A stretch of DNA of 13,459 nt from Bacillota bacterium (GCA_030705665.1 JAUZQA010000037.1:1-13459), one strand, 5' to 3'; numbered from the stretch's first letter, positions 7,377 through 13,459 are shown. Notes: generated by a model from the sequence alone, not told the origin. Numbers and translations are program-made.

Positions 7377-7760
7377 ATGTTTAACTTTTTTTCTTTTAAA
7401 CAGAATCAAAATAAAAAAGATAAGTTAAACTCCCAGATTGTGACAAGATTAGATCGAATTATTGAGTTATTAGAAGAGAAACAAAATGAAGACCCTTTGA
7501 AGAATATTCAATTTGAACATGTACATATTGATAATTTAGAGAATATTATCTTTCGGCTAGACCATATTGAAATTGAAGATTTAAGTGGAAAACTGGTAAT
7601 TGGAAATAACATAAGCACGACGGATGATTTGAAAGAATCGTTGTTCCTTAAGGTTGACAAGGAAAACGCGAAAAAGGATGCCATGTCAGAATCTTCTTTA
7701 TCTACCCATGTACACATGGAAAAAACCTCAAAAGGCTTTCGTTTCCGCAATGACATTTAA
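7377..7760 (+). CDS. GerPC-like spore germination protein, short form
   Basis: This is a 127-aa protein. Residues 15-36 form a short charged amphipathic helix, probably a coiled coil (RLDRIIELLEEKQ). Residues 44-80 (VHIDNLENIIFRLDHIEIEDL, then SGKLVIG) resemble the GerPC pattern of paired beta segments IxKIEYKFDQLxVExLxGTLNIG, as I remember that family. Typical GerPC is about 200 aa, so this is a shortened relative without most of the C-terminal region. GerP proteins help germinants reach receptors through the spore coat. The ATG at 7377 is preceded by an AAAGGTGG ribosome binding site 7 bases away; an in-frame TTG at 7335 has none and is rejected. It converges on the two-domain GerP-like gene with only 17 bp between the stops and no terminator. 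The assignment rests on recalled motif similarity and on the GerP-like neighbours. Confidence 0.6.
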   Translation: MFNFFSFKQNQNKKDKLNSQIVTRLDRIIELLEEKQNEDPLKNIQFEHVHIDNLENIIFRLDHIEIEDLSGKLVIGNNISTTDDLKESLFLKVDKENAKKDAMSESSLSTHVHMEKTSKGFRFRNDI

Positions 7761-7777
7761 TCTCACAAATACCAAAT

Positions 7778-8284
7778 TCAAGCTTCCTTTGTTATGTTGG
7801 CTATTTTAATATCTTGATCATTCATAATTCCATCTGCAACATCTTGATCGCAATTAATATTTACATTCTTTACAAGCATGTTTTTGTCCCCAAATAAATT
7901 TCCTTGAGTATAATTAACTTTGTCATTTGAATCCAATCCGTTGATATGCCCTTTTCCAAGAAAAAATGTACTACTGTGTGCCATTGCATTAACATTTATA
8001 CTATCAAGTGTCAGATTAGTAGTGTCATCAGCCGGTTGTTCATAGGATATGTTTATATCACGGTCATCTATTGGCGTATCAATGATGTCGGGGTCATTTA
8101 AAATAGATATATTATGATACAGTAGGTTCGATTGCCCGCTTATATTTCCAATCACACGGTTTTCCTTTCCATGAGCACTCCAGCCAATTGCAATGTTGCG
8201 CTCCCCAATAAAAATACCCGATTGCCTTTGCATCGTTTGCACATTTATATCCCCAGTAAAATGAAAATTTGAAACTTTCCCCAT
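7778..8284 (-). CDS. Tandem two-domain GerPA/GerPF-like spore protein
   Basis: The 168-aa product contains two copies of the GerPA/GerPF-type small domain (PF10676-like). Repeat 1 (about 5-80) and repeat 2 (about 88-165) share the order INV..M, S..F(F)(I/L)G, a G/S/N-rich turn, G.(I/L)(F/S)G..N(M/L)L, and a terminal D..D..I.D.DI.I. Canonical family members are single domains of about 60-80 aa, so this is an internal duplication or fusion. There is no signal peptide or membrane helix. The start ATG at 8284 has a weak GGTGA ribosome binding site. Upstream lies an excellent SigK promoter (8320-8346), pointing to late mother-cell expression and a spore coat or outer-layer location. No terminator follows its stop at 7778. 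Confidence 0.75.
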   Translation of the reverse strand: MGKVSNFHFTGDINVQTMQRQSGIFIGERNIAIGWSAHGKENRVIGNISGQSNLLYHNISILNDPDIIDTPIDDRDINISYEQPADDTTNLTLDSINVNAMAHSSTFFLGKGHINGLDSNDKVNYTQGNLFGDKNMLVKNVNINCDQDVADGIMNDQDIKIANITKEA

Positions 8285-8319
8285 CTATGATTCACCACGT
8301 TTTGTTTATTTACTTTAAT

Positions 8320-8346
8320 TATCTTATGTAAATGGATTCTTTTTGT
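8320..8346 (-). promoter_or_regulatory. SigK promoter of the two-domain GerP-like gene
   Basis: On the minus strand AC (8346-8345), 16 bases, then CATAAGATA (8328-8320) matches the SigK consensus AC-N16-CATANNNTA at every fixed position. It ends 36 bp upstream of the start codon, a suitable distance. The canonical gerP operon is also known to be SigK-dependent. Confidence 0.7.
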
Positions 8347-8363
8347 GCTGTTTGCCCAATTTT

Positions 8364-8391
8364 ACAGTGTCATTCGCCCATTCATTGAATA
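8364..8391 (+). promoter_or_regulatory. Weak SigK-like promoter for the 8435-8908 gene pair
   Basis: AC (8364-8365), 17 bases, then CATTGAATA (8383-8391) differs from the SigK pattern at one -10 base and in spacing by one. It lies 43 bp before the start codon of the first plus-strand GerP-like gene. It is offered because the gene family and the divergent promoter are SigK-type. Confidence 0.3.
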
Positions 8392-8434
8392 TAGTAAAAT
8401 AAGAACATTCATCACCAAAGGGGAATTTGGCAAC

Positions 8435-8635
8435 ATGATCGATTTATCATTGGGTCACATATCCATTACAAACATCAGAGATTCATCTGGGTTTTTTATT
8501 GGTAAAAAAAATACGCATAAAGCTATTTGGTCGGAAAGTGTCATTAACGAAGTTATTGGTGAATTATCGGGTAACGAAAATCTGGTCACACGCAATAATT
8601 GGGTAATAAACAAACATAAAGGGAAGGATGAATAG
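8435..8635 (+). CDS. GerPA/GerPF-like spore germination protein (66 aa)
   Basis: This is a single-domain member of the GerPA/GerPF family. It shows LGHISITNI at the start, then SSGFFIG (residues 17-23), and IGELSGNENL (41-50), matching the ISGQSNLL and LFGDKNML segments of the neighbouring two-domain protein. It lacks the final D-x-D-I strand of that protein and ends in a Lys-rich tail (NKHKGKDE). ATG at 8435 is preceded by AAAGGGGA 10 bases upstream. A frame extending up to a GTG at 8345 would run through the promoter region and has no ribosome binding site, so it is rejected. The next gene starts 3 bp after its stop, so the two form an operon. Confidence 0.72.
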   Translation: MIDLSLGHISITNIRDSSGFFIGKKNTHKAIWSESVINEVIGELSGNENLVTRNNWVINKHKGKDE

Positions 8636-8638
8636 ATA

Positions 8639-8908
8639 ATGGCTTCCCCAATTTTATCTCCCACGTTTCATATCGGTTCAATAAAAATCGGCAATATTGA
8701 GGGTGCTTCTTGTTTTAGTATCGGTAACAACTTTATCGAAGATTTTAAAAATAGTAAAAAACATAATCAAGGGTTAGGCAATATCCATGGTGATCGGAAT
8801 AACCTTGCCCATTCAAGCGCCTCCCTTACAAATCATGAGCAAGACTTACCTGCAGAACCGGCGCAAAAGACTAAAAAAAAATTTCATAACCAAACAAAAA
8901 AACAATAA
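8639..8908 (+). CDS. GerPA/GerPF-like spore protein with basic C-terminal tail (89 aa)
   Basis: The first 60 residues follow the GerPA/GerPF-like pattern: FHIGSIKIGNIEGASCFSIG (10-29), then LGNIHGDRNNL (46-56). The last 30 residues are different. They are low in complexity, with an acidic/proline patch (HEQDLPAEPAQ) and then a Lys/Gln/Asn tail (KTKKKFHNQTKKQ), which is not part of the family domain and may be disordered. It starts 3 bp after the preceding gene, with GGGAAGG at 8621-8627 serving as a distant ribosome binding site inside that gene's end. Its stop lies within a bidirectional terminator stem. Role by family: spore-coat-associated protein affecting germinant access. Confidence 0.7.
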   Translation: MASPILSPTFHIGSIKIGNIEGASCFSIGNNFIEDFKNSKKHNQGLGNIHGDRNNLAHSSASLTNHEQDLPAEPAQKTKKKFHNQTKKQ

Positions 8909-8942
8909 ACCCATCATTGGACAAATGGTTTATTGTTTTTTT
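8896..8942. terminator. Bidirectional terminator between convergent GerP-like genes
   Basis: AAAAAAACAATAAACC (8896-8911) pairs perfectly with GGTTTATTGTTTTTTT (8927-8942) around a 15-base loop. The plus-strand stop codon (8906-8908) sits in the stem, and the minus-strand gene ends 21 bp to the right at 8964. The A and T tracts form part of the stem, giving the structure in both directions. Confidence 0.82.
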
Positions 8943-8963
8943 GCTTTTAATGTTCCACCAATG

Positions 8964-9212
8964 TTAGATATTCCCAGCCACATTCGGTTTAATATCTTGG
9001 TCAAAGATCAAGCCATCGAACATTTCAAAGCTATCTGCGATATTATTTAAATTCCCTGTAACCGCATTTGCAAAACCATACATCCCACCAAGATTTAAGT
9101 TATATTTCCTGTTGGCATCCATCCCATTGATAATCGATTCACCTATGAGAAAGGCCGAACTAGGCTGCAGAGAATTTACATTTAATACACCTAAATTCAG
9201 GACTTGGGGCAC
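8964..9212 (-). CDS. GerPA/GerPF-like spore germination protein (82 aa)
   Basis: This is a complete single-domain member of the GerPA/GerPF family. LNLGVLNVNSLQPSSAFLIG occupies residues 5-24, followed by an I-N-G turn, LGGMYGFANAV (41-51), and the terminal acidic strand FDQDIKPNVAGNI, which parallels the D-x-D-x-x-DQ(N/D)I ending of canonical GerPA and GerPF. Its N-terminal MPQVLNLG also recalls the MPAxVG start of those proteins. It starts at GTG (9212) with a GGGAGGG ribosome binding site 7-8 bases upstream. A near-perfect SigK promoter lies at 9248-9274. It converges on the 8435-8908 pair across a terminator and sits 64 bp downstream of the nucleotidase gene on the same strand. Confidence 0.78.
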   Translation of the reverse strand: MPQVLNLGVLNVNSLQPSSAFLIGESIINGMDANRKYNLNLGGMYGFANAVTGNLNNIADSFEMFDGLIFDQDIKPNVAGNI

Positions 9213-9247
9213 TTTTGTTCCCTCCCGTTTATTTCTTTCTTGTAACC

Positions 9248-9274
9248 TATATTATGTTATGTTATCCTCCTTGT
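9248..9274 (-). promoter_or_regulatory. SigK promoter of the 82-aa GerP-like gene
   Basis: On the minus strand AC (9274-9273), 16 bases, then CATAATATA (9256-9248) fits the SigK consensus AC-N16-CATANNNTA completely. It lies 35 bp before the GTG start, with the -35 element only 3 bp past the nucleotidase stop codon. No terminator separates the two genes, so readthrough is also possible. Confidence 0.72.
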
Positions 9275-9276
9275 GA

Positions 9277-10914
9277 TTAAAGTGGAACAACATCCTTGCT
9301 ATCGTTCTTTTTTATATATTTACTAAGAACATCCACAACCAGCGGTCCGGCTTCTAGCAAACTCCCTTGTTTAAATACAGTAAACTCATCGCCTCCATTA
9401 GCTAAATAATCACTAATGGCAACTTCATATTCTTTGGTAGGTAGAATATCCTGCCCATACATATCTTTCAGATTAACAATACGTTTGCCAAAAGGAGCAT
9501 TTAAATCATAACTGTACGTTATACCAACGGCTTGCAGCATGTCATTCTCCTGGCCGATTCGCCATTGCTGTTCCAAAGCCAGTTTTATTTGCGCTCCAGT
9601 TAAAGTTAACTTTTCAACCCGATGTCCAAAAGGCAGGGCAGTATAAAGATTTTCTATAGAAATATTTCCCTTCTTTAGACTTTCTCTCATTTCTCCTTGA
9701 TGAACAAAGGCTATTTCTGTTCCCATTGCTTTTCTCTCGGATTCCGCAATCATTTTGGCAAGCGGCGAATCCCCTTTGGCATCTGGAATTCGGCTTATTT
9801 CTCCCGGTAAAGCTCCTACAATCCCATTAAAATAACTGCCCAGCTTATCCCGATACTTCTTAAGAAGTGTGATCGTTTCTTGGTCTGGTTGAATTTGATT
9901 ATGCGCAGTGAGGATAATCTTTGCATCTTTCCTAACAATATCTTTCGTTTTACGATCAATAGTAAGGTTTACTTGTGAAAAAGCTTTTCCATAGGAATAT
10001 GCCTGAACGATCAGCTTACCGTCTACGATCGTATTCGCATAGTCGTGACTGTGCCCGGCGAAAATCACATCAACCTCTTTATCGATTTTTGGAGCCATCT
10101 TAACTAAAACATCCGATGGATTTGTCCCTTGTTGATCCGATTTTGCCGAAACATGCGCTAGCACGACAATGGCTTTGATTCCTTTTTCTTTTAAGAGCTT
10201 AACAGTTCGATTAATCGCTGAAACTTCGTCGGTAACTTCTATTTCTTTCCGATTTTCGGGAAGTACATAAAGGTTGGTCTCTGTTGTGACCACACCAATG
10301 AAACCTATCTTGACTCCATCAATTTGTTTGATCATATATGGCGGTAATAAGGGAGTTCCTGTTTTTTTATCGATGATATTTGCAGAAATATAAGAGGTAG
10401 TAGACCCCGGAAAATAACCTGTATTTTCATTAAATCCGCCATAAATAAGACGCTTCATCTCATTTACACCATGATCTAATTCATGGTTACCAGGTGTTCC
10501 GATGTCAAAGTGGAGTTGATTGAGAAATTCAATAGTAGGTTCATCTTGAAATTGAGAAGATATTGGCGGACTGCCCCCCACCATATCACCTGCATGAACA
10601 AGAATGGTATTGGGGTTTTCTTGTTTATATTTTTTTAAATAGGCAGCCAGGAATTCTGCCCCCCCTGTTTGCACTCCAGATACATTTTGATATTTGTCTA
10701 ATTGGCCATGAAAATCATTGACGCCTAACAATTGAACGTGAATGTAGTTGTTGTCGGATGCTTGAGAGCTTGCGGGATGAATAGTGGTGGATTGATTAGA
10801 TGAGAATACTGTTAATCCAAAGGAACACGAAATAATGAATACCAAGATGGACAAAGAAGATACGACCTGAAATTTAGACAACTTCTGATCCCTCCTTCTG
10901 TGATGTAACTTCAT
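9277..10914 (-). CDS. Exported bifunctional metallophosphatase/5'-nucleotidase (UshA/YfkN-like)
   Basis: This 545-aa cell-surface or secreted enzyme dephosphorylates nucleotides outside the membrane. The N-terminus has an Arg/Lys-rich segment and a hydrophobic core (16-37). IISC (27-30) fits a lipobox, so lipid anchoring at C30 is possible, though hydrophobic residues continue after it. The metallophosphoesterase domain (about 58-300) shows NDFHG (D67, H69), HAGD (D110), GNHE (N143, H144), LAHVS (H254) and GHSHD (H288, H290), so both metal sites are complete. The 5'-nucleotidase C-terminal domain (PF02872-like, about 363-515) ends in DYLANGGDEF (502-511), which forms part of the substrate pocket. 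ATG at 10914 follows CGGAGG. Length is usual for a single-module UshA-type protein and far below the two-module YfkN. No PhoP-box array or strong promoter is evident. It lies between germination genes. Confidence 0.92.
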   Translation of the reverse strand: MKLHHRRRDQKLSKFQVVSSLSILVFIISCSFGLTVFSSNQSTTIHPASSQASDNNYIHVQLLGVNDFHGQLDKYQNVSGVQTGGAEFLAAYLKKYKQENPNTILVHAGDMVGGSPPISSQFQDEPTIEFLNQLHFDIGTPGNHELDHGVNEMKRLIYGGFNENTGYFPGSTTSYISANIIDKKTGTPLLPPYMIKQIDGVKIGFIGVVTTETNLYVLPENRKEIEVTDEVSAINRTVKLLKEKGIKAIVVLAHVSAKSDQQGTNPSDVLVKMAPKIDKEVDVIFAGHSHDYANTIVDGKLIVQAYSYGKAFSQVNLTIDRKTKDIVRKDAKIILTAHNQIQPDQETITLLKKYRDKLGSYFNGIVGALPGEISRIPDAKGDSPLAKMIAESERKAMGTEIAFVHQGEMRESLKKGNISIENLYTALPFGHRVEKLTLTGAQIKLALEQQWRIGQENDMLQAVGITYSYDLNAPFGKRIVNLKDMYGQDILPTKEYEVAISDYLANGGDEFTVFKQGSLLEAGPLVVDVLSKYIKKNDSKDVVPL

Positions 10915-10992
10915 GATACCTCCGAATTTTAATTTCCATATAAAGGGTTCGTAAAGTTTATATTAAAAAGGAGAGATTGAAAGAGACCCAGT

Positions 10993-11024
10993 GGGGAAAG
11001 TCATTGTCTATCATGACTTTCCCC
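10993..11024. terminator. Hairpin between the germinant receptor operon and the nucleotidase gene
   Basis: GGGGAAAGTCAT (10993-11004) and ATGACTTTCCCC (11013-11024) form a perfect 12-bp stem with an 8-base loop. It sits 28 bp beyond the GerXB stop and should end the receptor operon. However, the T-rich tract (TTCTTTTTATC) lies on the plus-strand side; on the minus strand the stem is followed by ACTGGGTCTCTTTC, a poor U-tract. Confidence 0.6.
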
Positions 11025-11051
11025 TTCTTTTTATCAATCCTGTTGATTCGG

Positions 11052-12158
11052 TTAGGCATTCACTTTTGCTTCCTGCAGCTTCTTTTTGAATAAAAATCCA
11101 GCCCCCCATAGCAATAATGGAAGGACAAATGCAATCGATAAAGAGAAAATCACCCATGGGCCTTCGAGAAAATTCATCGCCCTAGTATGGTCAATTATGA
11201 GCCAATATGCGGCCCCATTCAGGATTAAACCAACAGGAATAATGACTAGACGGTAACTTTTTAAATTTAATACTTCACTAACTGCCTGACATGTACAGAA
11301 TAAGCACATGGACATTTGGACAAGAAGCGAGAAAGCAAAGAAAGCAATCATAAACAGCTCATACCGCTGAATAAATTGACCGATATGTGCACTTCGTGCC
11401 ATTTGCATACACGCGACAATATATTGTTTTGTTACTTCCGGTGATAATACAGCCGTTTCCAAAATAGGCCATTCTAGTACAAATAATCCCCCAAAAAGGA
11501 TTCCAGCTACCCCAGATCTTGTCCATATTTGATTTTCTTTTACATATGGATAAATCACCCCTGCCATCATAGTTGCCATTGCCCAATCGGTATCGTTCTG
11601 CCTGCTGGCCCATAGGGTACGCCAAAATCCTGATTCCAGGATGGGCAGTAATTCTTTACTATCGAATTCTTGGATGGTTCCGAACATAAGCAAAATATTT
11701 AAAGCAATGATAAAAAACACGCCCACAAAAGCTATGCGACCAATGACTTCAAGTCCCGCAAAAACGCCATAACACCCAATAAGGAATGAAACAACCACAA
11801 AAAGATATGCAGGTATTTCAGGTAAAAAATAATCCATTAAATGATAAACATACGTTATCATTACCGTAAAATAAGCACCTGTAAAAAAGAGAAAGATGAT
11901 CAACCCTACAAATTTTCCAGCCCATGTACCAAATAATTTTTTAGTTTGTCCCATATAATCTAATTCTGGAGCCCTGCGAATTACCAAAGCAGTCATAAAC
12001 ATCATGAAACAGCCTTGTAAGGTAGAAAAGATTGTGGCAGTCCACATATCACCGCCTACTTCACGAGCCATAATTCCCTGGGTTAATCCAAGAGCCTTTG
12101 AATATACCATATTAATAATCAACGCCAAAAACATACCATTGGAGATCTGAACCTTCAC
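11052..12158 (-). CDS. Spore germinant receptor B subunit (GerAB/GerKB family permease)
   Basis: This 368-aa integral membrane protein of about ten helices belongs to the spore germination permease family (GerAB-like, APC superfamily). In this family the B subunit takes part in germinant binding within the spore inner membrane. Family signs include the N-terminal SNGMFLALIINMVYSKALG helix, the loop after helix 2 leading to LFGTWAGKFVG, and the mid-protein LPILESGFW segment, where most GerAB-type proteins have a conserved LxP loop. Start is GTG at 12158, whose G is shared with the TAG stop of the upstream C-subunit gene; GGGAGGT inside that gene's end serves as ribosome binding site. It is the last gene of the operon. 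Germinant specificity cannot be deduced. Confidence 0.9.
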   Translation of the reverse strand: MKVQISNGMFLALIINMVYSKALGLTQGIMAREVGGDMWTATIFSTLQGCFMMFMTALVIRRAPELDYMGQTKKLFGTWAGKFVGLIIFLFFTGAYFTVMITYVYHLMDYFLPEIPAYLFVVVSFLIGCYGVFAGLEVIGRIAFVGVFFIIALNILLMFGTIQEFDSKELLPILESGFWRTLWASRQNDTDWAMATMMAGVIYPYVKENQIWTRSGVAGILFGGLFVLEWPILETAVLSPEVTKQYIVACMQMARSAHIGQFIQRYELFMIAFFAFSLLVQMSMCLFCTCQAVSEVLNLKSYRLVIIPVGLILNGAAYWLIIDHTRAMNFLEGPWVIFSLSIAFVLPLLLWGAGFLFKKKLQEAKVNA

Positions 12159-13369
12159 TATTTATTACCTCCCTTCTCTGATGTAGTAGGTAATTTTAAT
12201 AAAACTGGACTGTTTATATAGGCTTGGACACTTACGTTAATGTTTACATGACTAAATTCTTGATCCCAGTTTTTTTGCAGCCTTTTCCATTCTGCCGGAT
12301 AACTATTTTCAAACACTTCGCCTAGTTTCAAAAAATCAATTTTATATTTCTTTTGAGCCTGATCAATAACACCTTGTAACTCATTTTGAAGCTCTTTCTT
12401 TAATTCTTCCTCTAAGTTTTTTTTCATACTTTCAAATGGAATCGTGCAACTTGACTCGACAAGATCAGCATTACTCGTTAACTTCACACTAAATTCCGGC
12501 TTACCGTTTCTGTAGAAAGGGGTGACTTGAAATTTTTGATGTTTAAGCTCAAGAGATACTTTTTCGGATGAATTTTCCGATGCATGCGGACATGGTAGCG
12601 GCACGACTGCAGAATCTACTTTTTCAATAAAAAAAAGCAACCCACGCGATTGAGTGGGGCTTAACCAGCCTGCCAGTTTATCACGATGAAAAATTGCACT
12701 TCCAGACAGTTCAATCTGCTCAATTGATCCAAACTGTTCCGGTTTTTTATTTGAAATGCCGCGTTTTCGCAGCGTCATTTTTGCTAATACAGGATGAGTA
12801 CTCTTACTTAAAAAAGATTCCTCAAACCGCATCACATTCGTACGCGGTGCTTCGGCAACAATTTCGTTATATCGAAATAATTTATCTACAGCTTCCCCAG
12901 GAACCACCTCCAATCCTGTAACAGTGGAAACTAGATCAGCTGCTTTATTTGGTGTAGCCACAATCCAAGTGTTCATACGGGTCTCATGATTTCTTGTAAA
13001 AAAGTCAAGAATATCTCTTACCCCCTTTTTGGCTACGTCTTCATTAATCACAATGATAAAATTTTGTGCCCAAAAGACTCTGCGGGATACAAAACGGCCC
13101 AAATTTCTCATTGCTGCAAAAATACTCTCTCCTTCTGCAGTCGCTGAATAAATAGGTTCTCCTGTGGCTCCTGATGGTGCACCCGTCTGTCCCCTGGCAT
13201 CAGCAGGACGGACAATCTGAGCCGTAATTTGAATGTTCCCAGGCTTTTTGCCTTTATCAAACCCAACAGCCGTAACCATTGCTAACTCATTGATTTCTCT
13301 TTTTCCGCATCCGAACAATAACAAAGGAAGTAAACATAAAATGGTCCAGCGAATTGCTTTATTCTTCAC
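12158..13369 (-). CDS. Spore germinant receptor C subunit, Ger(x)C family lipoprotein
   Basis: This 403-aa lipoprotein subunit belongs to a GerA-type receptor. The signal peptide ends in LLLFGC with lipidated C21, followed by GKREINELAMVTAVGFDKG, the conserved start of Ger(x)C proteins (usually CWDxxEIxxLAIVxGxGxD; here the Trp is replaced by Gly). The N-terminal domain includes RNLGRFVSRRVFWAQNFIIVINED, matching the family's SRRxxxxHxxxIIxxE region with the usual His replaced. The C-terminal Spore_GerAC domain (about 225-395) carries the helix KKNLEEELKKELQNELQGVIDQAQKK. Start is GTG at 13369 with a GGGAGG ribosome binding site. The gene overlaps the A subunit by 11 bp and the B subunit by 1 bp, so translation is probably coupled. 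Expression in the forespore under SigG is expected from the family, but the promoter lies outside the window. Confidence 0.93.
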   Translation of the reverse strand: MKNKAIRWTILCLLPLLLFGCGKREINELAMVTAVGFDKGKKPGNIQITAQIVRPADARGQTGAPSGATGEPIYSATAEGESIFAAMRNLGRFVSRRVFWAQNFIIVINEDVAKKGVRDILDFFTRNHETRMNTWIVATPNKAADLVSTVTGLEVVPGEAVDKLFRYNEIVAEAPRTNVMRFEESFLSKSTHPVLAKMTLRKRGISNKKPEQFGSIEQIELSGSAIFHRDKLAGWLSPTQSRGLLFFIEKVDSAVVPLPCPHASENSSEKVSLELKHQKFQVTPFYRNGKPEFSVKLTSNADLVESSCTIPFESMKKNLEEELKKELQNELQGVIDQAQKKYKIDFLKLGEVFENSYPAEWKRLQKNWDQEFSHVNINVSVQAYINSPVLLKLPTTSEKGGNK

Positions 13370-13459
13370 TTTGTTTTTTCCTCCCTGTCCTTGATTCCTT
13401 TCCAGGTTGTTCGGTTGAATCTTTATCCGGAGGCACCGGCATTTGATTTTGTCCCTGCC
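13359..13459 (-). CDS. Spore germinant receptor A subunit, C-terminal end only
   Basis: On the minus strand a frame open from the window edge encodes 32 residues, beginning QGQNQMPVPPDKDSTEQPGK and ending KKQSEE before a TAA at 13361-13359. The Pro/Lys/Glu/Ser-rich, disordered character is typical of the short hydrophilic C-terminal tail of GerAA-type subunits. Its position directly before, and overlapping, the C-subunit gene is what an A-C-B receptor operon predicts. Only the tail is inside the window, so identity rests mainly on context. Confidence 0.7.
   Translation of the reverse strand, partial: QGQNQMPVPPDKDSTEQPGKESRTGRKKQSEE

Noticed and set aside
7508..7756. 82-aa frame antisense to the GerPC-like gene
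   Set aside because: It has no ribosome binding site, is Ser/Phe/Ile-rich as expected of the reverse of an acidic/basic protein, and is best explained as a shadow frame.
8345..8434. Upstream GTG extension of the 66-aa GerP-like gene
   Set aside because: The added 30 residues do not fit the family, no ribosome binding site is present, and the GTG overlaps the -35 element of the divergent SigK promoter.
8787..9050. 87-aa plus-strand frame overlapping two GerP-like genes
   Set aside because: It runs through the bidirectional terminator and overlaps better-supported genes on both strands; its sequence resembles no family.
10993..11024. Plus-strand terminator for a gene upstream of 10993
   Set aside because: No plus-strand gene precedes it; the hairpin more probably serves the minus-strand receptor operon despite the weak U-tract on that side.
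1..13459. Prophage, insertion sequence, CRISPR or toxin-antitoxin system
   Set aside because: I saw no transposase, integrase, direct-repeat array with spacers, or toxin-antitoxin-like pair; the small genes at 7377-9212 are explained by GerP-like motifs and SigK promoters.

Overview
The window looks like chromosomal DNA from an endospore-forming Bacillaceae species (Bacillus sensu lato). The signs are strong GGAGG-type ribosome binding sites, low GC, GTG starts, Rho-independent terminators, and two kinds of sporulation gene: a GerA-type germinant receptor operon and a cluster of GerP-like spore proteins. No rRNA, tRNA, CRISPR array, transposase or integrase was seen.

Layout. Positions 6-135 hold a GC-rich imperfect palindrome with perfect 12-bp terminal inverted repeats and internal hairpins, resembling the structured intergenic repeats scattered through Bacillaceae genomes. 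An MFS transporter of the aromatic acid:H+ symporter type follows on the minus strand (250-1611). Divergent from it are two plus-strand genes spaced like an operon: a nucleotide pyrophosphatase/phosphodiesterase-type enzyme of the alkaline phosphatase superfamily (1826-3133) and a UMF1/Atg22-like MFS transporter (3155-4444). They converge, across a bidirectional terminator, on a bifunctional class A penicillin-binding protein (6666-4486, minus). An unknown 77-aa gene lies just upstream of the PBP gene.

From 7377 to 9212 is the most unusual region: five small genes in alternating orientations. One resembles GerPC. The other four carry five GerPA/GerPF-like domains, one gene being a tandem two-domain protein. 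Two of the genes have near-textbook SigK promoters (AC-N16-CATANNNTA), which fits expression in the mother cell and a coat or outer-layer location. The arrangement does not match the usual co-directional gerPABCDEF operon, and one convergent pair has no terminator between its ends.

Further right, on the minus strand, are an exported bifunctional metallophosphatase/5'-nucleotidase (10914-9277) and the end of a germinant receptor operon in the order A-C-B: the GerXA C-terminal tail, the GerXC lipoprotein and the GerXB permease. The A/C and C/B reading frames overlap, by 11 bases and 1 base.

Functionally, the right half is concerned with spore germination. GerP-like proteins would help germinants cross the coat, the inner-membrane receptor would sense them, and the nucleotidase could conceivably release nucleosides, many of which are germinants in Bacillus; that last link is speculation. 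The left half holds general transport, phosphoester hydrolysis and peptidoglycan synthesis functions.
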